From: Candidatus Yanofskyibacteriota bacterium
GTDB lineage: Bacteria; Patescibacteriota; Minisyncoccia; 2-02-FULL-40-12; IGHO2-12-FULL-4
NCBI GenBank assembly: GCA_016185525.1
Contig: JACPNK010000004.1
Span: 17,712-74,816 of the forward strand
DNA: 57,105 nt
Reading direction: 5' to 3'
This document shows, piece after piece, positions 36,952 to 45,550 of the stretch. The notes below the pieces were generated by a model. The model did not search any database. It had not been told where the DNA came from and saw only the letters and a list, made by a program, of their open reading frames with translations. Both the position numbers and the translations under genes were made by a program. How positions within the stretch are numbered: the stretch's first letter is position 1; each line of letters starts with the position of its first letter.

Positions 36952-37080
36952 ATGAAAGTGGCGCAAGCCACTTTCTTCCCCTCGCGAGCATAAAGCAAAA
37001 TTAAAACCGCCTAAAAAAGGCGGCTTTAATTTTTCTTATGTTGCGGGGGGAGGATTTGAACCTCCAATCTTTTGGTTATG

Positions 37081-37869
37081 CTTACTACTTCAGCTTTCGC
37101 TGCTCCTTTCGGATTTGTAGTCTGGACTATCCCTTTACCAGTCCTTATTTTATTAGAACAAGGATTGTGGTATCTGCCAACTAGTCTCTACACCTGCCTA
37201 CGCCAAAGGCTGCGGCAGGCAAGCCTTCTCTCTTGCGAAGTAAGCTTGCTTGCAATCCAAAGCTTTAGCGAAGGATTGGTTCGGGATTACCACTATTATC
37301 CAAACAAGACAGTAAAGGCTTCCCCGAATTTGACAGATTATCTTCTAAGCTATTCCTAACTTAGACGCCCTAAGTTGTTTAAAATACGAATTCTTGGTAT
37401 ACTACCAACACATGAGAAAGTCTTTAACTAGAAGTGCTTCTATCTACAAGTACAAAAATCCTTCGGGCGACCCTTTTGATTATAAACCAGAAATTAGTAG
37501 GGAATTGGAAATTGTAGGCTTGCTACTCTGGGTCACAGAAGGAGATCGAACACAGTTATCTCTTGCAAACGGAAACCCCACTATAATTCTACGTTATCTG
37601 GATTTTCTCCGTAAGATTTGTGGTCTAAAAGAAGAAAAAATCAAAGCTGTAGTACACTGCCACGATACATTGCCCTACAAAAAATGCCTGGGATATTGGT
37701 CTGAAATTACCAACATACCAAAAACCCGATTTACAAAACCTTACATTAAACCGGACAAAGGAGGACATAGAAAATATCCCTATGGCATCCTTAGAATAGC
37801 GGCAATGAATATCAAGCTAATCCGTATTTTTAACGAACGATTGAGAGAGTTGGGTCTCTCTAAAGATTG
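37081..37869 (-). other. Group I intron in tRNA-fMet (between U33 and C34 in the best-fitting reading)
   Basis: Minus strand AGGTGTAGAGACTAGTTGG (R-like) and AAAGGGATAGTCCAGACTACAAATCC (S-like); 5' exon ends in U, intron ends in G. Confidence 0.88.
37375..37403 (+). promoter_or_regulatory. Promoter of the intron-encoded antisense ORF
   Basis: TTGTTT-17 nt-TATACT, 8 nt before ATG 37412. Confidence 0.65.
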
Positions 37870-37870
37870 A
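37412..37870 (+). CDS. LAGLIDADG-like/homing-endonuclease-related protein, antisense to the tRNA intron
   Basis: EIVGLLLWVTEGDRTQLSLANGNPTIILRYLDFLRKICGLKEEKIKAVVHCHD resembles degenerate LAGLIDADG-fold proteins. Confidence 0.65.
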   Translation: MRKSLTRSASIYKYKNPSGDPFDYKPEISRELEIVGLLLWVTEGDRTQLSLANGNPTIILRYLDFLRKICGLKEEKIKAVVHCHDTLPYKKCLGYWSEITNIPKTRFTKPYIKPDKGGHRKYPYGILRIAAMNIKLIRIFNERLRELGLSKD

Positions 37871-37995
37871 GCCAAACGAGATACCGGATTTCTCTACCCC
37901 GCGATATTTAAAACCTATTTGAAAATAGGTTTTAAAATTATAACAGTATTGAAAAATCAAGTAAAGTCATATAAAATTTAACTTAACTAAAATAT

Positions 37996-38070
37996 GTCGG
38001 CGTAGCTCAATGGCAGAGCGAGCGTTTCATAAGCGCTAGGTCGCAGGTCCGATTCCTGCCGCCGACACCA
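37996..38070 (+). tRNA. tRNA with CAT anticodon (elongator Met or Ile2)
   Basis: GTCGGCGTAGCTCAATGGCAGAGCGAGCGTTTCATAAGCGCTAGGTCGCAGGTCCGATTCCTGCCGCCGACACCA; encoded CCA. Confidence 0.95.
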
Positions 38071-38079
38071 AAACACAGA

Positions 38080-38115
38080 ACACTGCCCCGCTTTTTAAGC
38101 GGGGCAGTGTTTGCT
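38080..38115 (+). terminator. Intrinsic terminator-like hairpin after tRNA
   Basis: AACACTGCCCCGCTTTTTAAGCGGGGCAGTGTT. Confidence 0.75.
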
Positions 38116-38179
38116 TGTGGCTAAAAGATTATGTAAAATCATTGAGACTTTACACCTTAAAAAAAGAGGGAGCGGAAAA

Positions 38180-39637
38180 ATGCAATTTCACGTTGAAGAT
38201 GTCTTTGTCGGTAAAACATTTGACGATTTTTCTATAGAACCACAGCTGGGAGTAGTTGAACACAGGAAAAATATCCAGCTAAAAACTAGGTTCTCTAAAA
38301 ATATTGAACTGAACTTGCCATTAGTTGCATCAAACATGGATACGGTAACTGGCCCCAAAATGTGCATTGCCTTAGCCCAAAACGGAGGAATTGGCATCTT
38401 GCCGCGAAGCGGCGCTATCTCAATCAACCTTCAGACAGAATGGGCCAGAGAAGTAAAAAGAGCGGAAAACTTTATTATCAGAGACCCCTACACAATCTTG
38501 GAAAGCCAAAGCGTGGGTGAGGCTCGCAAAAACATGAAAGAAAAAGGCGTTGGCACATTGCTGGTTGTCAGCGAAAAAAAAGAATTGGTCGGCATGGTGA
38601 CCGAAAGAGACACAATGCTTTGTCTCAACGAAACTGAACCACTGACAGATTGGATGCAAAAAGTAACAAACGGCAACTTGAGATTTATAAAAAACCCAGT
38701 CACGTCTATTGAGGAAGCCGCAAACGAGCTAAAAAAATACAGGGTAAGCAAACTGCCCATAATTGACGGATTGACATTCAAAATTTTGGGCTTAATAACC
38801 GCTAAAGATATAGCCAGACTGCTTAAACACAAATGGGCAAACAAAGACAAAGAAGGCAGGTTGAGGGTCGGCGCGGCCATCGGCGCAACCGGAGACTACA
38901 TGGAAAGAGCAAGTGAACTGATAAAAGCCGGAGTGGATGTAATCGTAATGGACATGGCTCACGCTCGCAATAAAGCGGTGACCGTTAAAGCTATAGAAAA
39001 TTTTAGAAAAAGTTTTGAAAGCTTTGAGCTGGTTTGTGGCAACGTGGCAACATTTGAGGGCGCTGAATTTCTAAAAGACCTAGGCGTGCAGGGCATCAAA
39101 GTCGGCATTGGTTCCGGACACGGTTGTCTGACAAGAATAAAAACAGGAGTAGGAGTTCCGCAAATACAAGCCGTCAGAGCCGTTTGGCACGCTCTGAAAG
39201 ATTCTGATATTCCAATTATTTCAGATGGCGGGATAAGACAGACGGGTCATATTTCCATGGCCTTGGCAGTCGGAGCGTCAAGTGTTATGGTCGGCAGTAT
39301 TTTGGCCGGCACAGAAGAAGCTTTGGGACAATTTATCCAAGACCCTCTAACTGGTGCCAGAAAAAAAGAATACAGAGGCATGACTTCCCCGCAAGCCAAA
39401 CTTGAAGCAAACAGGTCAGAGGACCTACCGAGCAACATAGAAGGTAAATCAGAAAATATCCCCTACCGTGGAAGCGTGACCGGAATCCTTAAGGCAATCC
39501 AGCAGGATCTGCAAAGCATGGTCAGCTATTGCGGAGAAAATGATTTAGAGAAAGCAAGATTAAAACTAGCCAAAGATCCGACAAAATTTTTAATTCCGCT
39601 TTCGCTGGCGGCGACGCAAGAATCCTATCACCGATAA
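38180..39637 (+). CDS. guaB: IMP dehydrogenase
   Basis: LPLVASNMDTVTGPKMCIALAQNGGIGILPR, GVKVGIGSGHGCLTR-like IKVGIGSGHGCLTR, two CBS repeats. Confidence 0.96.
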   Translation: MQFHVEDVFVGKTFDDFSIEPQLGVVEHRKNIQLKTRFSKNIELNLPLVASNMDTVTGPKMCIALAQNGGIGILPRSGAISINLQTEWAREVKRAENFIIRDPYTILESQSVGEARKNMKEKGVGTLLVVSEKKELVGMVTERDTMLCLNETEPLTDWMQKVTNGNLRFIKNPVTSIEEAANELKKYRVSKLPIIDGLTFKILGLITAKDIARLLKHKWANKDKEGRLRVGAAIGATGDYMERASELIKAGVDVIVMDMAHARNKAVTVKAIENFRKSFESFELVCGNVATFEGAEFLKDLGVQGIKVGIGSGHGCLTRIKTGVGVPQIQAVRAVWHALKDSDIPIISDGGIRQTGHISMALAVGASSVMVGSILAGTEEALGQFIQDPLTGARKKEYRGMTSPQAKLEANRSEDLPSNIEGKSENIPYRGSVTGILKAIQQDLQSMVSYCGENDLEKARLKLAKDPTKFLIPLSLAATQESYHR

Positions 39638-39666
39638 TCCCGTATTTGACGGGATTATTTTTTAAT
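39630..39666 (+). terminator. guaB terminator
   Basis: ATAATCCCGTATTTGACGGGATTATTTTTT. Confidence 0.8.
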
Positions 39667-39706
39667 GATATAAGTTTAAAGATTTTTAAAAAATCGGGGA
39701 AAGCAA

Positions 39707-40441
39707 GTGGCAAAAGAACGAGTCCTTTTAAAAATCTCGGGTGAGACGCTTTTGAAAGTTTTCGACGAACCTTTTGAAGCTCAAGCTAAAGTTGGCTATA
39801 ACAGAAAAGCGATAAACTTTATTGCCAAAGAAATTGTTTCTGTTAAAGATTTTTTTGAGTTGGCTATTGTTATCGGCGGCGGCAACCTGGTTCGCGGAAC
39901 ACAACTAAAGGAAGAAGTCCTTCTGCAAGATGGGGTGGTGGCTGACTATGCCGGTATGCTGGGAACAGTTGTTAACGCCATAGTTTTTCAAGAAATTTTG
40001 GAAAAAGATTTTGGTTTGGAAACAAGAGTTCAGACCGGACTGGAAGTCAGGTCAGTCGCTGAGCCTTACATCAGACGAAAAGCAGTTAGTCATTTAAGAA
40101 AAGGGAGGGTTTTGATTTTTGCCGGCGGGACGGGTCATCCGGACTTTTCAACTGACACCGCTATGGTTTTAAGAGCGCATGAAATAGGGGCCGTGCTTGT
40201 TTTGAAAGGAACAAAAGTTGACGGAATTTATGACAAAGACCCTAATAGTTTTTACGATGCTAGATTTCTGGCGCGAATTAGTTATATGGACTACCTAAGC
40301 GGACACCTAAAAATTGTTGACGAAACTGCGGTTACCTTAGCAAGCAAGCACGCCTTGGCCATAAGAGTTTTTAATATTTTCAAAGAAGGCAACCTAAGAA
40401 AAATTTTGACGGGAGAAAAAATTGGATCAGAAATCAGTTAG
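39707..40441 (+). CDS. pyrH: UMP kinase
   Basis: VLLKISGETL, VIGGGNLVRG, FAGGTGHPDFSTDTAMVLRAHEIGA. Confidence 0.96.
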   Translation: MAKERVLLKISGETLLKVFDEPFEAQAKVGYNRKAINFIAKEIVSVKDFFELAIVIGGGNLVRGTQLKEEVLLQDGVVADYAGMLGTVVNAIVFQEILEKDFGLETRVQTGLEVRSVAEPYIRRKAVSHLRKGRVLIFAGGTGHPDFSTDTAMVLRAHEIGAVLVLKGTKVDGIYDKDPNSFYDARFLARISYMDYLSGHLKIVDETAVTLASKHALAIRVFNIFKEGNLRKILTGEKIGSEIS

Positions 40442-40616
40442 TTCAACATCTTTACTGCTGGATTTTTTAAACCATCCGGGTTCAATAAGATCTGCCAGAG
40501 AAGAAGCTTCGGCTGACGCATTGCTTCTAGAAACGAATGGGAGTTATGACTTAGATAAGTTAAGAGAAGCCTACAAAAAGAGGCTTTGGAAAAATCCAGA
40601 GGATGCTCCAAAGTAA
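40422..40616 (+). CDS. Small hypothetical protein overlapping the pyrH 3' end
   Basis: 64 aa from TTG with GGGAG upstream; followed by a CCCAAATGGG terminator. Confidence 0.5.
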   Translation: MDQKSVSSTSLLLDFLNHPGSIRSAREEASADALLLETNGSYDLDKLREAYKKRLWKNPEDAPK

Positions 40617-40670
40617 AAGCCCAAATGGGCTTTTGTTTTTTGTAAAGTGTGTTAAATTAAAAGAAAAATT

Positions 40671-40745
40671 GCGGGCGTGGAACAGCCTGGAGTGTTCGTC
40701 TCCCTGTCACGGAGAAGATCGTGGGTTCAAATCCCATCGCCCGCG
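40671..40745 (+). tRNA. tRNA-Asp(GTC)
   Basis: GCGGGCGTGGAACAGCCTGGAGTGTTCGTCTCCCTGTCACGGAGAAGATCGTGGGTTCAAATCCCATCGCCCGCG; no encoded CCA. Confidence 0.95.
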
Positions 40746-40759
40746 CAACTTAACTAAAC

Positions 40760-40796
40760 AAAAATGTCTCTGATGAGACATTTTTGTTTAGTTAAC
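40760..40796 (+). terminator. tRNA-Asp terminator
   Basis: AAAAATGTCTCTGATGAGACATTTTTGTTT. Confidence 0.75.
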
Positions 40797-40878
40797 CCCA
40801 TCAAGCAACGTTTGCTGTTGGTGTTGATTTCTGCTAGTAATACCTCAAAGACACTAGCACTTTAAAAAAGAGGCAGTC

Positions 40879-41778
40879 GTGTTCAACTCTCCGGAATTTA
40901 TTCCTTCTATCATTTCCGGTTTTGAAAAAACCGAAAAAGAAAGAATTAAGTTTAAAAAAAGACACAGGCAGGCCACCTTGGTTTCACTTTTTTTTCATAT
41001 CGCTTTGTTCAGCCTGGTCATTTCCTTACTGATCAAACAAAAAGACGAAGCAGACCGGGTCATAGTCATAGTCAGCAACACTCCCATGTACCTACCTCCC
41101 GGCAACAGCAAAGAAGGCGGCGGAGGCGGCGGCGGAGGAAAAAAAGAAAAACTTCCTCCAGAAAAGGGCAGATTGCCGGAAACAATTCGGCCAAAATTAG
41201 TGGCACCTGACCCAAAAGAACCCCAACCCCTAATCCCCCCGGAAAACAAAGAAGACCCCGGCCAAAAAATCGTAACTCCCATAGAAATCCCGCAAGATTC
41301 AACATTGCCCGTCGGCGACATACAGGCGCCGCCCAACAATCAAAAGTCTTCCGGATCGGGAACTGGTGATGGTGTCGGCACCGGCAAAGGTGACGGATCA
41401 GGCTCGGGTTCCGGCAGTGGAGGCGGGTCTGGCAGTGGCGGCGGAGTTGGCTCCGGCACCGGCGGAGGAACCGGCGATGGTATCGGTCCGTATTCGGCGG
41501 GCAGTGGTGTCATTTTACCGGTCCCCATCCTGCAACCTAAGCCGCCCTACACGGAAGAGGCGCGCAGACAAAATATACAAGGAAATTTAGTTCTTCAGGT
41601 TATCATCAGAAAAAACGGCAGAGTTGAAGATATTAAAATCATAAAAAGCCTTGGCTACGGCTTAGACGAATCAGCGGTTGAGACCATAGCAAACAAATGG
41701 CTTTTCAAACCGGCTACACTCAAAGGAAAGCCTGTCGATGTGCAAGTGCAAATTGAGGTTACTTTTAATCTCTTATAA
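40879..41778 (+). CDS. TonB C-terminal-domain (energy transducer-like) protein with Gly-rich linker
   Basis: PPYTEEARRQNIQGNLVLQVIIRKNGRVEDIKIIKSLGYGLDESAVETIANKWLFKPA; N-terminal TM. Confidence 0.88.
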   Translation: MFNSPEFIPSIISGFEKTEKERIKFKKRHRQATLVSLFFHIALFSLVISLLIKQKDEADRVIVIVSNTPMYLPPGNSKEGGGGGGGGKKEKLPPEKGRLPETIRPKLVAPDPKEPQPLIPPENKEDPGQKIVTPIEIPQDSTLPVGDIQAPPNNQKSSGSGTGDGVGTGKGDGSGSGSGSGGGSGSGGGVGSGTGGGTGDGIGPYSAGSGVILPVPILQPKPPYTEEARRQNIQGNLVLQVIIRKNGRVEDIKIIKSLGYGLDESAVETIANKWLFKPATLKGKPVDVQVQIEVTFNLL

Positions 41779-41794
41779 AGATGACGGTTATTTT

Positions 41795-41825
41795 GTTTGA
41801 CAGTAACCGTTTTTTATTTTACAAT
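41795..41825 (+). terminator. Terminator after TonB-like gene
   Basis: ACGGTTA-loop-TAACCGTTTTTTATTTT. Confidence 0.7.
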
Positions 41826-41847
41826 TCAGCAAATAGTTCCTTAACTT

Positions 41848-43050
41848 ATGTCCATCAAGGAGAGCAAGATGACTGACCCTAAAGTTTTAGCCGCCCAGTA
41901 TTATGAAGACTTTAACAGGTTCGCCGGAGACTTGTACCCCAACCGATACAGTCATATTTTTTGCCTGCAACTGGCAGAACAGACTCTTGAGATAAAGCGT
42001 TTAGCTCAAGAAAAAAATTCTAAATTAGCCGTTCACTACTACCCACCCCCGGAATTTCATGAGATAGCCGATAAACTGGGAGATTCTCTGGCTTTAAGCA
42101 GATTTATAAATGAGGCCAAATCTCCCAGAGTAGACTTCCAAGCGGTATTTTTCATGGCCGCCACAGCCAAAATGCTGGCCGGTGACGCAACCAGAGTCTT
42201 TGTTTCCGGAGGTCCGGAAGAGCTTGGCTGTTCTTTGGTCTTCGGTACCGACCACATCTGGCTTGAAAGTTGGAAAAGAAAAAACCCCGAAGGGCTTTTG
42301 ATAACTTACATAAATAGCGACGCTTATACAAAATCTATAAGTGATTTTATCTCAACTTCTCGCAACACCGCCCAAATCATCGCTCACGCCGCCACGCAAT
42401 ACCCCGGAAAAAAAATATTGGTTCTGCCGGATAAATTTCTGGGTTATGTTATGAAAGCAAAAGCGGTTGAAATTTTAGAAAAAAAAGATTTTTCTATAGA
42501 CCCCGATTTAATTGAAGTTTACGAACAGAGTTTTGGCGGCTTCAACGCCTGCTGTTACGTTCATGAACAGTTTGGGCATGATGCGATTGAAGTAGCCATG
42601 ATTGAACATCCGGAAGCTGTAATAATGCTTCATCCGGAGTGCGGATGCTTTAGTTTATGTCTAAGCAAACTGCAACAAGGCATCATTCCCTACGAAAAAG
42701 CTATAATAGCATCGACCGAACAGATGATTAAATTTGCCGAATCGTCGGAATCGGAAGAGTTCATTGTCTCCACCGAACCGGGCTTGTTGTACGCCTTACG
42801 CAAACGGTTACCGGACAAAAAGTTTATTCCGGTTTCGGCGGAAGCCCATTGCCGGTACATGAAGTCCAACACCTTTGAAAAACTTATCCGGTCACTGAAA
42901 GAGGATCGCATGGAAGTAATCCTTTGCGATAACTGCAAATTCTGCACTAACCCCAAAGTAACTTACAGAGACGAGAGGACGATTCATATCCCAAGAGAAG
43001 TAGCCAATCTGGTCAAACCAAAAATTGAAATAATGAACTCCTTTCAGTAA
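41848..43050 (+). CDS. nadA: Quinolinate synthase-like protein (NadA); likely start MTDPKVL...
   Basis: KLAVHYYPPPEFHEIADKLGDSLALSRF, HPECGC, STEPGLLYAL, MKSNTFEKLIRSL. Confidence 0.8.
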   Translation: MSIKESKMTDPKVLAAQYYEDFNRFAGDLYPNRYSHIFCLQLAEQTLEIKRLAQEKNSKLAVHYYPPPEFHEIADKLGDSLALSRFINEAKSPRVDFQAVFFMAATAKMLAGDATRVFVSGGPEELGCSLVFGTDHIWLESWKRKNPEGLLITYINSDAYTKSISDFISTSRNTAQIIAHAATQYPGKKILVLPDKFLGYVMKAKAVEILEKKDFSIDPDLIEVYEQSFGGFNACCYVHEQFGHDAIEVAMIEHPEAVIMLHPECGCFSLCLSKLQQGIIPYEKAIIASTEQMIKFAESSESEEFIVSTEPGLLYALRKRLPDKKFIPVSAEAHCRYMKSNTFEKLIRSLKEDRMEVILCDNCKFCTNPKVTYRDERTIHIPREVANLVKPKIEIMNSFQ

Positions 43051-43686
43051 CTAACCCAGCACTCCCAATTCGCGGAGTGCTTTTTCATAGTCGCGAATAG
43101 CCTCCCGAGCGTCATTATATCTAATCTGATAATCCGGATCGTGGACGATAAGATTTCTTAATTTGTGAGCTGACCAAAGAGAGTCAATTGAGGCTAGTTG
43201 ATTCTTGTTTATCTGCTTTAATTTCTCGCCAAGTGTCTCACCCGGATAGCCGGCTTGAGTTAAAATGTCTTCTACAATATTGTCCGCTTCTATAACCGCA
43301 AACTTCCACTCGGCATCGCGCAACGACTGGAGATGCTCCAAAACCTCTTTCCACCTGGCATCATATTTGCTCTCGCCGACAGCTGGGGGGTTGACTTGGT
43401 CTTTGAGCTCAACAATCTTTTCTGTGTATTTGTTTCTCATTTTGACCACCAGCCAAATAAGCAAAACTCCAAAAAATAGCGATAAGCTAATGCCGATTAT
43501 TTTTAAAATTAAAACTGTTTGGGAAACATCAAAGTCTCTGACAGTTTGCAGTGTGTTTGCCGCAAGTTTTTCAAACCCTGGCTGGCTGCCATCTCCGGGT
43601 CCGCCAAGAGCCGGCCCAACGCCGCTGTAAATATTGCTCAAAGCTTGGTTTGTTATTTCGTCTATATCGTTTAAATCAAGAGCCAT
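43051..43686 (-). CDS. Hypothetical membrane protein
   Basis: 211 aa with TM VLILKIIGISLSLFFGVLLIWLVV. Confidence 0.7.
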   Translation of the reverse strand: MALDLNDIDEITNQALSNIYSGVGPALGGPGDGSQPGFEKLAANTLQTVRDFDVSQTVLILKIIGISLSLFFGVLLIWLVVKMRNKYTEKIVELKDQVNPPAVGESKYDARWKEVLEHLQSLRDAEWKFAVIEADNIVEDILTQAGYPGETLGEKLKQINKNQLASIDSLWSAHKLRNLIVHDPDYQIRYNDAREAIRDYEKALRELGVLG

Positions 43687-43844
43687 AACTTGAGAATTTC
43701 TAATTAACCTAACTGCTCTAATTGATCTAAATAACTCCCAATGTCTGAATTTCTAACATCTAAACTGGGTTTTGGGTTATTAGGATTTGGAACTTGATTA
43801 GAACAATTACGTCAATTAGAGTAATTAGGTCAATTTATTTATAA

Positions 43845-45236
43845 CTAACTAGCCATTTCATACTGATGCGCCACTCTCAAAATTGTCTCCTCATCAAACT
43901 TTTTGCCGATAATCTGAAGACCAACCGGCAAATCGCCGACTTTGCCGCAAGGCACGGAAATTGCCGGTAAACCAGCCAAATTAACTGAAACCGTGTAAGT
44001 ATCAGATAGATACATGGACAAAGGATCTTCTTTCTCCCCTATTTTAAAAGCCGGTGTCGGCGTAGTCGGTCCGACAATTATATCAAACTTTTCAAAAACT
44101 TTTTCAAAATCCTGCCGTATCAAAGTTCTCACTTTTTGAGCCCTTAAATAGTAAGCGTCATAATATCCCGAAGACAAAGCGTAAGTTCCTAAAATTATTC
44201 TTCTCCTGACTTCTTCGCCAAAACCTTCAGAACGGCTTTTAATATAAGTGTCCAGTAAATTCTCCCCTTCTTTGCGCAAGCCGTACCTGATACCGTCATA
44301 GCGGGCCAGGTTTGAAGAAACCTCCGAAGGAACAATCAAATAGTAAGTCGCTAAAGCATAGTCGGCATGGGGCAAACTGACTTGGTCAACATGAGCGCCC
44401 AAGCTTTCAAGTTTAGAAATAGCTTGTTCAACCTTGTTGTTAACTTCAGAGTCCAAACCCTCGCTAAAATACTCTCTAGGCATGGCAATTTTTAAACCTT
44501 TTACTGACTTTGTCAAGTCTTCTGTAAAATCCGGGACTCTCTCGTTGGCAGTGGTAGAATCCAACGAATCTTTTCCGGCCAAAAAATTAAGAATCAGAGC
44601 CGAATCGTAAACATTTTTAGTCAACGGCCCGATCTGATCCAAGCTTGAAGCCATTGAAATCAAACCGTAACGGGAGACGCGCCCGTATGTCGGCTTAAGG
44701 CCGACTACCCCGCAAAACGCCGCCGGTTGTCTGATTGAGCCGCCAGTGTCCGAACCCAACGCCGCCACCGTTAAACCAGCCGCCACAGCCGCCGCCGAGC
44801 CCCCGCTTGATCCGCCCGGAACACGACTGTGGTCATACGGATTTTTGGTTACGCCAAAAGCGGAATTTTCCGTAGAAGCGCCCATGGCAAATTCGTCCAG
44901 ATTTGTTTTACCCAAAAAACTTGCCCCGGCAGATCTCAACTTGCTAATCACCGTAGCGTCATAAACAGCTCTGTGATTTTTCAAAATCTTAGAGCTGGCA
45001 GTCGTAACCATATCTTTCATGCAAATATTATCTTTAACCGCCAAGGGTACCCCGGCAAGTTCTCCGTCGACTGGTTCTTGAAATTCTGCCACACTAAGAT
45101 AGGCATTGAGTTTGCCATTTTCTTTTTCTATCAAATCCAAAAACTTTTTATACAATTCTCCAGCCGAAAATTCTCTCTTCCGTATTCCCTCTTGAACACC
45201 TCTGACAGTGAGTTTTGTCATTTGTTCATTTGTCAT
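43845..45236 (-). CDS. gatA: Glutamyl-tRNA(Gln) amidotransferase subunit A
   Basis: [46 protein letters not shown]. Confidence 0.97.
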   Translation of the reverse strand: MTNEQMTKLTVRGVQEGIRKREFSAGELYKKFLDLIEKENGKLNAYLSVAEFQEPVDGELAGVPLAVKDNICMKDMVTTASSKILKNHRAVYDATVISKLRSAGASFLGKTNLDEFAMGASTENSAFGVTKNPYDHSRVPGGSSGGSAAAVAAGLTVAALGSDTGGSIRQPAAFCGVVGLKPTYGRVSRYGLISMASSLDQIGPLTKNVYDSALILNFLAGKDSLDSTTANERVPDFTEDLTKSVKGLKIAMPREYFSEGLDSEVNNKVEQAISKLESLGAHVDQVSLPHADYALATYYLIVPSEVSSNLARYDGIRYGLRKEGENLLDTYIKSRSEGFGEEVRRRIILGTYALSSGYYDAYYLRAQKVRTLIRQDFEKVFEKFDIIVGPTTPTPAFKIGEKEDPLSMYLSDTYTVSVNLAGLPAISVPCGKVGDLPVGLQIIGKKFDEETILRVAHQYEMAS

Positions 45237-45531
45237 TTGTCATTAAAATAGATTTTACTTTAATAAAGCCGTCTTTTTTATCCGGCGCTTGCTCTAAAAT
45301 ATTTACCACAATTTCCGGATCGTAAACGCTGTTGCTAAAATCGGAACGCATTACATTTGCAGTGCCGCTGCCGCTAACTGTCGGCTCAACTTGGCTGACA
45401 TCAAGTTCATTAAGCTTGTCAATATAATCCAAAACCAAAGAAAGCTCCTTTTGGAACTTGACTTTTTCCTTTTCATTGAGTTTTAAGCGGGCAAGTTGAG
45501 CAATATGTTCAACTTCTTTTTCTGTAATCAT
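45226..45531 (-). CDS. gatC: Glutamyl-tRNA(Gln) amidotransferase subunit C
   Basis: [45 protein letters not shown]. Confidence 0.95.
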   Translation of the reverse strand: MITEKEVEHIAQLARLKLNEKEKVKFQKELSLVLDYIDKLNELDVSQVEPTVSGSGTANVMRSDFSNSVYDPEIVVNILEQAPDKKDGFIKVKSILMTNDK

Positions 45532-45550
45532 GCCTTGATTATATGTTTTT

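Larger units (their letters stand above)
37041..37903 (-). tRNA. Initiator tRNA-fMet(CAT), split by an intron in the anticodon loop
   Basis: Joined exons: CGCGGGGTAGAGAAATCCGGTATCTCGTTTGGCT + CATAACCAAAAGATTGGAGGTTCAAATCCTCCCCCCGCAA; C1-A72 mismatch typical of initiators. Confidence 0.93.

Noticed and set aside
36718-36966. 82/84-aa ORFs over 36.7-36.97 kb
   Set aside because: Cover the hairpin element F and its terminator; no SD and no recognisable family.
32700-37040. Integron attC array
   Set aside because: GCCAACT/AGTTGGC pair at ~33624/33703 does not fit RYYYAAC/GTTRRRY consistently, and no tyrosine integrase is in the window.
41340-41590. Pro-rich and Ala-rich antisense/alternate-frame ORFs in the TonB-like linker
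   Set aside because: Artefacts of GGN repeats in the Gly-rich linker.
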